From the NCBI GenBank assembly GCA_002414905.1, contig DIAY01000078.1, forward strand, positions 4,863 to 17,152: DNA of 12,290 bases, read 5' to 3'. The notes beneath the pieces are model-generated. The model saw only the letters and a program-made list of their open reading frames with translations, was not told the DNA's origin and made no database searches. A program made the position numbers and the translations under genes. How positions within the stretch are numbered: the first letter of the stretch is position 1; each line of letters begins with the position of its first letter. This document shows, one piece after another, positions 6,671 through 12,290 of this stretch. The DNA comes from Holophagales bacterium UBA5066 (GTDB lineage: Bacteria > Acidobacteriota > Thermoanaerobaculia > UBA5066).

Positions 6671-8896
6671 TTGGCCAACGAGCTGTTCCTCGGTCGTTCC
6701 GTCACGAAGGCGCCGGCGCCCCTCGCGCTCGACCCCGACGACCTGATGACTCACGGGCTCATCGTCGGGATGACCGGGAGCGGCAAGACCGCCCTTGGGA
6801 TCCTCGTGATCGAGGAGCTCCTCAAGCAGGGGATCCCCGTCCTGGCGATCGACCCGAAGGGAGACCTCGGAAACCTCGCCCTCGCCTTCCCGCGGCTCGC
6901 CCCCGACGAGTTCGCGCCGTGGGTCCCGTCCGGAGGCGGAGCCACGCCCGAAGGCGAGGCGAAGAAGTGGAGCGAGGGGCTCGCGGGCTGGGGGATCTCG
7001 GCGGCCGACGTCGCCGCGTACGCGGCCTCGCGGCAGGTGACGATCTTCACTCCCGGCTCGACCTCCGGCGTGCAGGTCGACCTCCTCGGCGCCCTCGCCC
7101 CGCCGCCCGACGGTGCACAGAGCGAGGAGGGGCGCGACCTGATGACCGCCTTCCTCGGTGGCCTTCTCGGCCTGCTCGGCCGCAATGCCGACCCGGTTTC
7201 CTCGCGAGATTTCATCCTCCTGGCGCGCTGCGTGGAGGAGATCTGGGGGAAGGGGGAGACGGCCACGCTGGAGTCGCTCGTCGGGGCGGCGGCGCAGCCC
7301 CCCTTCTCGGCGATCGGAGCGCTGCCGCTCGAGACGTTCTTCCCGAAGAAGGAGCGCGACGGCCTCGTCCTGGGGCTCAACAGTCTCCTCGCCTCGCCGG
7401 CGACGTCCGCCTTCCGGGGCGGCGTCCCGCTCGACATCGACGCCCTTCTCGGCGGTAAAGGAAGTCCGGCGAAGCTCTCCATCTTCTCGATCGCGCACCT
7501 CTCGGACCCCGAGCGGCTCTTCGTCGTCGCGACGCTCCTGTCGCGCGTCCGCTCCTGGCTCCGCTCACAGCCAGGCTCCACGTCCTTGCGCGCGCTGATC
7601 TACATCGACGAGATCTTCGGGTTCTTCCCGCCCTCGAGCGAGCCGCCGACAAAGAAGCCCCTCCTTTCGCTCCTGAAGCAGGCGCGGGCGTACGGTGTCG
7701 GAACGGTCCTCGCCACGCAGAACCCGGTGGACCTCGACTACAAGGGCCTGTCGAACTGTGGCTGCTGGTGGGTCGGGACGCTCCAGACCGAGCGCGACCG
7801 CCGCCGCCTCGCTGACGGCCTGACCGACGCGGCGGGCCTGACGGACGTCGACGCCCTCCTGAACCAGACCAAGAAGCGGACCTTCCTCCTCCACGACGTT
7901 CACCGGAAAGGGCCGGAGATCTTCGAGACCCGCTGGGCGATGAGCTACCTGCGCGGCCCGATGACGCGCGACGAGCTGACGAAGCTGAAGAGCTCGGGAC
8001 CGGCGTACGTGGCATCGGCTGCACCGGGCGCCGCCTTCGCCGCCGGAGGGGTCGCCGCGGCGGCCGTCGCCGGCGTGCCGCCTGCTCCGCCGAAGCCCGC
8101 CGCTCCCGCCGGCCCCCCGATGCTCCCGTCCGAATGGCCGGCCCGCTGGCTCGATCGGCGCGGTGGGGATCGAGCGGTGCCGTATCTCTGGGTCAAGGCG
8201 GCCGTCCGCTACAAGAGTGGAAAAGGGACGTCGGACGAGATCACGACGACGAAGCTCTTCCCGCTCGAAGGGGACACGCCACGCCAGGTCGTGCAGGCCG
8301 ACATGCTCGACCTCGAGGGCAAGGAGCTGCGCGACGCGGCGCCTCGAACCCTCCAGTACGGCGGGCTTCCCGCCTGGCTCGGGGCCAGGGGCGTGAAAGA
8401 GGCCGAGAAGGCCGTGAAAGACCGTCTCCCCGACCTCCTTGCCACGACTCTGTTGAGAGACCCGCTGTCGGGGCTCCTCTCGAACCCGGGCGAGGACGAG
8501 GACAGTTTTGCCGGCCGCGTCGGCGAGAAAGCCAGACCCTCCGCCGCTCTCGTCGAGAAAATCGAGAAGAAGCGTCGCGATCTCGCCGCCGCCGAGCAAA
8601 CCGAGAAGGCGCGTTCGATGGAGACGATGGCCACGATGGCCGGGGCGGCGTTCGACGTCATCGGTGGCCTGTTCGGCAAGCGGAAGACGCTGAAAGTCGG
8701 GAAGGTCGGCTCGGTACTGAGCAAGCGCCGCATGGAAGGCGCCGCCGAGACGAAGATCGAGACCCTCAAGGCCGAGCTCGAGGAGCTGGAAGCGAAAGTC
8801 GCCGCCCCCGATCCCGCCCGCTTCGAGAAGGTCGACGTCGTCCCGTCTTCGGGCGGGGTCGACATCCTCGGCGTCGGAGTCGCCTGGGTGAGCTGA
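6671..8896 (+). CDS. HerA/DUF853-like P-loop ATPase (helicase HerA-like domain protein)
   Basis: This 741-residue cytoplasmic protein has a RecA-like ATPase core of the HerA/FtsK kind. Seen: GMTGSGKT Walker A (33-40), AIDPKGDLGNL (59-69), a hydrophobic-rich ALIYIDE Walker B with D313/E314, ATQNP (348-352) as a sensor-like motif, and QTERDRRRLADGL (372-384) with an arginine-rich stretch. An Ala/Pro-rich linker (about 445-485) leads to a C-terminal domain that I do not recognise, containing probable coiled coils near 625-650 and 690-712 and a glycine-rich segment 656-670. The TTG start has a strong ribosome site. It stands alone, not beside nurA, mre11 or rad50, so a role in end resection is not supported. 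Related proteins are annotated as helicase HerA-like or DUF853 ATPases of unknown function. Family membership is firm; substrate and role are unknown. Confidence 0.85.
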   Translation: MANELFLGRSVTKAPAPLALDPDDLMTHGLIVGMTGSGKTALGILVIEELLKQGIPVLAIDPKGDLGNLALAFPRLAPDEFAPWVPSGGGATPEGEAKKWSEGLAGWGISAADVAAYAASRQVTIFTPGSTSGVQVDLLGALAPPPDGAQSEEGRDLMTAFLGGLLGLLGRNADPVSSRDFILLARCVEEIWGKGETATLESLVGAAAQPPFSAIGALPLETFFPKKERDGLVLGLNSLLASPATSAFRGGVPLDIDALLGGKGSPAKLSIFSIAHLSDPERLFVVATLLSRVRSWLRSQPGSTSLRALIYIDEIFGFFPPSSEPPTKKPLLSLLKQARAYGVGTVLATQNPVDLDYKGLSNCGCWWVGTLQTERDRRRLADGLTDAAGLTDVDALLNQTKKRTFLLHDVHRKGPEIFETRWAMSYLRGPMTRDELTKLKSSGPAYVASAAPGAAFAAGGVAAAAVAGVPPAPPKPAAPAGPPMLPSEWPARWLDRRGGDRAVPYLWVKAAVRYKSGKGTSDEITTTKLFPLEGDTPRQVVQADMLDLEGKELRDAAPRTLQYGGLPAWLGARGVKEAEKAVKDRLPDLLATTLLRDPLSGLLSNPGEDEDSFAGRVGEKARPSAALVEKIEKKRRDLAAAEQTEKARSMETMATMAGAAFDVIGGLFGKRKTLKVGKVGSVLSKRRMEGAAETKIETLKAELEELEAKVAAPDPARFEKVDVVPSSGGVDILGVGVAWVS

Positions 8897-8920
8897 GCGC
8901 GGGAGACTGGGAGACCGGGA

Positions 8921-9043
8921 GGAGTCCAGAGGAGTCCAGGGTCAGTTCCGTTTTCCGTGATGAGGAGTCCAGGGTCAGTTCCGTTTTCCGTGATTACGGA
9001 AAACGGAACTGACCCTGGACTCACGGAAAACGGAACTGACCCC
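8921..9043. repeat. Nested inverted repeat cluster, four copies of a 20-base unit
   Basis: The unit GGGTCAGTTCCGTTTTCCGT occurs twice forward (ending 8958 and 8991, 33 bases apart) and twice inverted (starting 8996 and 9023). Forward copies begin with GGAGTCCA, and a further partial GGAGTCCAG copy lies at 8921-8929. The middle pair forms a perfect 27-bp inverted repeat (8965-8991 and 8996-9022) around a four-base GATT loop; the outer pair extends the pairing by about 20 bp. It lies 24 bases after the ATPase stop. From recollection, GGAAAACGGAACTGACCC-type sequences are dispersed intergenic repeats in several bacterial genomes, resembling REP elements mobilised by Y1 transposases; no transposase is in this window. 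It could also act as a terminator or mRNA 3-prime stabiliser, though no T-run follows. Confidence 0.9.
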
Positions 9044-9266
9044 ATGCCCATCGGCCCTGCGAGCAGGACGCCGGATCAGGCGACCGCACGTGTCCGACGA
9101 GCGAAGCGAGGAGTCTGCGATCGCCCCGGCGGCCCGCGCTGCAGGACCGATGCGGGTCGCGTGCGCGCAGGAGCCGCCGTGGGACCCACCCCCGGGGTGA
9201 GGCTCCCTTCCCCGGTGCTCCGGTGCCCTCGTCTCCTCGCGCCCCGGTTTCTCCGAGGCTATTCCT
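9044..9266. other. Intergenic stretch with no recognised gene
   Basis: Between the repeat cluster and the stop of the small membrane protein gene I see no frame with coding character, no tRNA fold and no clear terminator. It contains minor GC-rich inversions such as CACCCC/GGGGTG near 9187-9200 and a short direct repeat (CCGGTGCTCCGGTGCC), neither of which suggests a specific function. Confidence 0.5.
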
Positions 9267-9608
9267 CTATTCCTGCTTTTTCGTGCCCAGGATGACGAGG
9301 ACGATCAGGAGGAGGAGGACGATCAGGCCGATGACGATGGTGGTCGTCTGGGAGGTGCCTGCCGGAACCTCGGGCGACGGGGTCGGGACGGCGGTCTGGC
9401 CGGTGGCCGTCTGGGTGGCCGGCATGGGCGTGACGGCGACCGTCGGGGCCGGCGCCGGGGCCTCGGTCGTCGCCGGAGGCGCGTCGGTGGAGGGTGCGGA
9501 CGTGGGTGCGGTTGCGACCGGAACAGCTGCGGGGGTCTGGGCGAGGGCGCAGGGGGCCGCGAGAAGGGCCAGTGCGGCAAAGGCCGCGGCGAGGGGGCGA
9601 AGGGTCAT
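9267..9608 (-). CDS. Small exported, membrane-anchored Pro/Thr/Ala-rich protein
   Basis: The 113-residue product has a signal peptide (basic start MTLRPLAAAF, hydrophobic core, ALAQ cleavage site near residue 24), a low-complexity Ala/Pro/Thr/Val stalk (about 25-87), and a C-terminal helix IVIGLIVLLLLIVLVIL (about 91-107) ending in the short tail GTKKQE. This would place a flexible stalk in the periplasm with the tail in the cytoplasm. AAGGAAAGGAG lies about six bases before ATG 9608, a strong ribosome site that supports translation. I do not recognise a family, and low-complexity composition makes homology hard to judge. It follows the four-helix-bundle gene on the same strand after 59 bases, so the two could share a transcript. 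Confidence 0.7.
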   Translation of the reverse strand: MTLRPLAAAFAALALLAAPCALAQTPAAVPVATAPTSAPSTDAPPATTEAPAPAPTVAVTPMPATQTATGQTAVPTPSPEVPAGTSQTTTIVIGLIVLLLLIVLVILGTKKQE

Positions 9609-9667
9609 CGGGACTCCTTTCCTTACAGCGGACGAACGCTAGCAGGAGGACGGGAAATCGGGAAGAG

Positions 9668-10018
9668 TCACGCCTCGGGGCACTTGCCGCAGAGCATCTG
9701 AATCTCGCCTGCCAGCGCCTCCGCCTCCGCGAGGAGCGCGTCAGCCTCCGGACCGGGAACGAAGAGGCGAAGCTCCGGGGTCCGAAGGAGCTGTCCCAGC
9801 TCGGAAACGCGGGCGGCGGCGTCGGAAAGCCGCTGGCGGCAGTCACCGGCGCCGGTGTCGAGGAAGGCGTCGGCGACGAGCGAGGGAATGGCGAGAGCGG
9901 CGCGTCGGAGGCGCTGCCCGGAGTCGTCCGGGGGGTCGCCGGTCCCCTCGAGGGCGGCACACACTCCGTGCGCCAGGCCGAGGGCCTTCCGCCAGGCGGG
10001 GGTCTCGCGCACATCCAT
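9668..10018 (-). CDS. Divergent four-helix-bundle protein (S23-like family)
   Basis: The 116-residue product resembles the small four-helix-bundle proteins (TIGR02436-like) found as free-standing genes or inserts in 23S rRNA genes. Matching segments: an N-terminal W-R-K-A-L helix (9-13), QRLRRAALAIPSLVADAF (35-52), corresponding to the family's LRRAAvSIPsNIAEG core, and RQRLSDAAARVSELGQLL (61-78), corresponding to its third helix. The usual N-I-A-E-G is altered to L-V-A-D-A. The C-terminus carries a CxxC (C110, C113) in MLCGKCPEA. Two starts are possible, ATG 10018 or 10030, neither with a Shine-Dalgarno; 10018 gives the better domain fit. An upstream extension of the frame to 10474 lies antisense to mdh and is rejected. 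Function of the family is unclear. Confidence 0.7.
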   Translation of the reverse strand: MDVRETPAWRKALGLAHGVCAALEGTGDPPDDSGQRLRRAALAIPSLVADAFLDTGAGDCRQRLSDAAARVSELGQLLRTPELRLFVPGPEADALLAEAEALAGEIQMLCGKCPEA

Positions 10019-10160
10019 CGTCTGAAGCATATACGGATGAACGGGGCAAGGCGTTCCGGGCGAGTTCTTCTTCTCGCCTTCCCGGCCCCCTGATACGCTC
10101 ACCCGTCGGACCGGATCCGTCCCGGCGGAGGCCGGAATCTTCGAGAGCAGGGGGAAAAAA
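10019..10160. promoter_or_regulatory. Divergent intergenic region between four-helix-bundle gene and mdh operon
   Basis: Two genes diverge from this 142-base gap, so promoters for both probably lie here. On the plus strand TGATACGCT near 10092 could be a -10 element for mdh, but no good -35 is evident. AGGGGGA at 10149-10155, five bases before ATG 10161, is the mdh ribosome site. Confidence 0.35.
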
Positions 10161-11087
10161 ATGCGACGCAAGGTCACTGTCATCGGTGCAGGGAACGTCG
10201 GGGCGACCGCCGCCCAGAGAATCGTCGAAAAAGAGCTCGCGGACGTCGTCCTCGTCGATGTGGTCGACGGGGTTCCCCAGGGCAAGGGCCTCGACATGTA
10301 CCAGTCGGGCGCCGTCGAAGGCTTCGACATGAAGATCGTCGGCTCCAACGGTTTCGAGGAGACCGAGGGCTCCGACCTCTGCATCATGACGGCCGGCCTC
10401 GCCCGCAAGCCCGGGATGTCGCGCGACGACCTCCTGAAGAAGAACGAGGAGATCGTTGCCGACTGCATCGCCAAGGTGACGCGCTACTCGCGCGACCTGA
10501 CGATCATCGTCGTCACGAATCCCCTCGACGCGATGTGCGAGGTCGCCCGCCGCGTCTCCAAGCTCCCGAAAAACAAGGTCGTCGGCATGGCCGGCATCCT
10601 CGACGCCGCCCGGATGCGCGCGTTCATCGCCATGGAGATGAACGTGTCGATGTCGAACATCCACGCGACCGTCCTCGGCGGCCACGGCGACACGATGGTC
10701 CCGCTCCCGCGGTACTCCACGGTCGCCGGTGTCCCGATCACCGAGCTCCTTCCGGAGGAGAGAGTGGCGGCCATCGTGAAGCGGACGGCCGGAGGCGGCG
10801 CCGAGATCGTCAACTTCCTGAAGACCGGCTCGGCCTACTACGCCCCGTCGGCCGCGGCCGTCGAGATGGCCGACGCGATCTTCAACGACAAGAAGAAGAT
10901 CCTTCCGTGTGCGGCCTACCTCGAGGGCGAGTACGGCATCAACGGGCTCTACGTCGGCGTCCCGGTCGTCCTCGGCAAGGACGGTATCGAGAAGATCATC
11001 GAGCTCAAGCTGACGCCGGAAGAGCTTGCAGCGCTGAAGAAGTCGGCCGCCTCGGTGGCCGAGCTCTACGGAATGCTGACCTGCTGA
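10161..11087 (+). CDS. mdh: Malate dehydrogenase, NAD-dependent, LDH-like type
   Basis: It interconverts malate and oxaloacetate with NAD in the TCA cycle (cytoplasm). The 308-residue product belongs to the LDH-like MDH group. Seen: nucleotide-binding GAGNVG (9-14), D33 at the end of strand two, favouring NAD over NADP, the substrate-loop motif LARKPGMSRDDLL with R82 and R88, VTNPLDAM with N120, D148 and R151 in LDAARMR, and catalytic H175 in GGHGDTMV. R82 at the substrate-specificity position (Gln in lactate dehydrogenase) indicates malate. The start ATG has a clear ribosome site. It is followed after seven bases by sdhC and so probably heads the operon. Nothing is missing. Confidence 0.96.
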   Translation: MRRKVTVIGAGNVGATAAQRIVEKELADVVLVDVVDGVPQGKGLDMYQSGAVEGFDMKIVGSNGFEETEGSDLCIMTAGLARKPGMSRDDLLKKNEEIVADCIAKVTRYSRDLTIIVVTNPLDAMCEVARRVSKLPKNKVVGMAGILDAARMRAFIAMEMNVSMSNIHATVLGGHGDTMVPLPRYSTVAGVPITELLPEERVAAIVKRTAGGGAEIVNFLKTGSAYYAPSAAAVEMADAIFNDKKKILPCAAYLEGEYGINGLYVGVPVVLGKDGIEKIIELKLTPEELAALKKSAASVAELYGMLTC

Positions 11088-11094
11088 ACGAGAG

Positions 11095-11775
11095 ATGAGC
11101 GCGATTCCGATGGCCTCTGAGAAACCGGTGCTCGGCTCCATCGCCCTGAAGTCGGTGATGGCCCTGACCGGCCTCGTCCTCTACGGGTTCGTCTTCGTCC
11201 ACATGGTCGGAAACCTCCAGGTCTACTCGGGGCCGGAGAAGATCAACAAGTACGGTGCGCTCCTGAAGTCGCTGCCGCCGCTCCTCTGGGGGACCCGCAT
11301 CACGCTTCTCGTCGCGGTCGCCCTTCACGCCGTGGCGGCGTTCATCCTCTGGAGAAGGAACCTGGCGGCGCGGCCCGTCGGCTACGACCACCAGAATTTC
11401 CAGGCCGCGAAGGTCACCTCTCGGACGATGTACTGGACCGGCCCGATGATCGGGCTCTTCGTCGTCTACCACCTCCTCCACCTCACGGTCGGCTCGGTCC
11501 ATCCGAGCTTCAGCCACACCGACGTCTACTCGAACGTCGTGATCGCTTTCTCCAACCCGGCCGTGTCGCTCTTTTACATTCTCGCCATGGTCGCCCTCGG
11601 CTTCCACATCTTCCACGGCTCGGTCAGCCTCTTCCAGACCCTCGGGCTGAGGACGCCGAAGTACGAGAAGCCGCTCCGGGCGGTCCTGTTGGTCGTCTCC
11701 ACCGTGATCGTCGTCGTGAACATCTCCTTCCCGATCGCGGTCCTGGCCGGGCTCGTTCGCCCGGTGGCGAGCTAG
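11095..11775 (+). CDS. sdhC: Succinate dehydrogenase/fumarate reductase cytochrome b558 subunit
   Basis: This is the membrane anchor of a succinate:quinone oxidoreductase, carrying electrons between the iron-sulphur subunit and quinone. The 226-residue product has five hydrophobic helices (about 20-40, 68-86, 112-132, 156-178, 195-220) as in the single-anchor, di-heme b558 type of Bacillus and Wolinella, rather than the two-subunit SdhC/SdhD type. Histidines H36, H78, H126 (or H129) and H171 (or H174) sit in the first four helices where the heme ligands fall. ATG 11095 is taken; ATG 11110 is an alternative. No separate sdhD follows; sdhA begins 11 bases after the stop. Whether it works mainly as succinate dehydrogenase or fumarate reductase cannot be read from this subunit. 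Confidence 0.92.
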   Translation: MSAIPMASEKPVLGSIALKSVMALTGLVLYGFVFVHMVGNLQVYSGPEKINKYGALLKSLPPLLWGTRITLLVAVALHAVAAFILWRRNLAARPVGYDHQNFQAAKVTSRTMYWTGPMIGLFVVYHLLHLTVGSVHPSFSHTDVYSNVVIAFSNPAVSLFYILAMVALGFHIFHGSVSLFQTLGLRTPKYEKPLRAVLLVVSTVIVVVNISFPIAVLAGLVRPVAS

Positions 11776-11780
11776 GAGGT
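11774..11780 (+). promoter_or_regulatory. Ribosome binding site of sdhA overlapping the sdhC stop
   Basis: AGGAGGT begins inside the sdhC TAG stop and lies six bases before ATG 11787. It is a near-complete Shine-Dalgarno match, fixes the sdhA start and suggests coupled translation. Confidence 0.85.
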
Positions 11781-11786
11781 CGCGAC

Positions 11787-12290
11787 ATGGAACTCGACGG
11801 CAAGTGTCCCACCGGCCCCATGGAGTCGCGCTGGACGCGGCACAAGGCGGCGATCAAGCTCATCAACCCGGCGAACAAGCGGAAGTACAAGCTGATCATG
11901 GTCGGCTCGGGTCTGGCAGGCGCCTCGGGCGCCGCGTCTCTCGCCGAGCTCGGTTACGAGGTCTCCTGCTTCTGCTACCAGGACAGCCCTCGACGCGCCC
12001 ACTCCATCGCCGCGCAGGGCGGCATCAACGCGGCGAAGAATTACCAGAACGACGGCGACAGCGTGTACCGCCTCTTCTACGACACGGTCAAGGGGGGCGA
12101 CTTCCGCGCCCGTGAGTCGAACGTCCACCGCCTCGCCGAGGTGTCCAACGACATCATCGACCAGTGCGTCGCGCAGGGCGTCCCGTTCGGTCGCGAGTAC
12201 GGCGGCACGCTCGGGAACCGTTCGTTTGGCGGCGCGCAGGTCTCCCGGACCTTCTATGCGAGGGGCCAGACGGGGCAGCAGCTCCTCATC
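11787..12290 (+). CDS. sdhA: Succinate dehydrogenase/fumarate reductase flavoprotein subunit (partial, 5-prime end)
   Basis: The first 168 residues of the FAD-bearing catalytic subunit, which oxidises succinate to fumarate (or the reverse), are present; the frame is open to the window edge, and sdhB would be expected beyond. Seen: an N-terminal extension MELDGKCPTGPMESRWTRHK and LINPANKRKY typical of the Bacteroidota/Acidobacteriota-style non-classical SdhA, the dinucleotide-binding VGSGLAGASGAASLAELGY (39-57), and RRAHSIAAQGGINAAKN, in which H72 is the expected covalent FAD attachment site. Then follow YRLFYDTVKGGDFRARE and NRSFGGAQVSRTFYARGQTGQ, both strongly conserved in the group. Its pairing with a b558-type SdhC agrees with this class. 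The ribosome site overlaps the sdhC stop. Identification is secure; the direction of the enzyme in vivo is not determined. Confidence 0.97.
   Translation, partial: MELDGKCPTGPMESRWTRHKAAIKLINPANKRKYKLIMVGSGLAGASGAASLAELGYEVSCFCYQDSPRRAHSIAAQGGINAAKNYQNDGDSVYRLFYDTVKGGDFRARESNVHRLAEVSNDIIDQCVAQGVPFGREYGGTLGNRSFGGAQVSRTFYARGQTGQQLLI

Noticed and set aside
8921..9043. CRISPR array
   Set aside because: Only four units, in opposing orientation and nearly without spacers; no cas genes.
8209..9051. Minus-strand frame of 280 codons running through the repeat cluster
   Set aside because: It lies opposite the ATPase gene and its N-terminus is just the translated palindromic repeat (repeated SVPFSV and TENGTDPG).
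9044..9266. tRNA or small RNA in the intergenic gap
   Set aside because: No cloverleaf, T-loop GTTCRA motif or clear rho-independent terminator could be found by eye.
10019..10474. Upstream extension of the four-helix-bundle frame to 10474
   Set aside because: It lies opposite the start of mdh, lacks family likeness and has no better start; the domain begins near 10018.

Overview
The window is a GC-rich bacterial chromosomal segment with tightly packed genes, strong G/C preference at third codon positions and several GTG or TTG starts. The mix of genes (a Bacteroidota/Acidobacteriota-type SdhA with a di-heme b558-type SdhC, a Kdp system with its regulators upstream, a short KdpD) best fits an Acidobacteriota-like organism. 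That is inference from general resemblance; Myxococcota, Gemmatimonadota and other high-GC phyla are not excluded.

Left part (1-5744, all minus strand): a potassium-uptake (kdp) locus, read right to left as kdpD, kdpE, a roughly 130-bp gap, two unnamed single-helix micro-ORFs, kdpF, kdpA and kdpB. kdpB runs off the left edge, so kdpC would lie outside. The regulators precede the transporter, unlike the E. coli order. KdpD is only about 496 residues and lacks the N-terminal KdpD/USP half. KdpA supplies the ion path, KdpB the P-type ATPase, KdpF a small stabilising helix, and KdpD/KdpE sense and switch on expression.

Middle (5785-8896): arfB, encoding a GGQ-containing peptidyl-tRNA hydrolase for rescue of stalled ribosomes, is head-to-head with kdpD. 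It converges on a YciA-like hotdog acyl-CoA thioesterase gene. Divergent from the thioesterase is a 741-residue HerA/DUF853-like P-loop ATPase with a TTG start.

Intergenic repeat zone (8897-9266): four copies of a 20-base unit are arranged two forward and two inverted, forming a nested palindrome with perfect 27-bp inner arms. The rest of this gap has no recognisable gene.

Right part (9267-12290): a small secreted or membrane-anchored Pro/Thr/Ala-rich protein and a divergent four-helix-bundle protein lie on the minus strand. On the plus strand is a compact TCA-cycle operon, mdh-sdhC-sdhA, with sdhA running off the right edge. Malate dehydrogenase and succinate dehydrogenase (or fumarate reductase) catalyse near-adjacent steps of the cycle, which explains the clustering.

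No wholly new multi-gene system was evident. The most interesting items are the unnamed micro-ORFs of the kdp operon, the truncated KdpD and the nested palindromic repeat.
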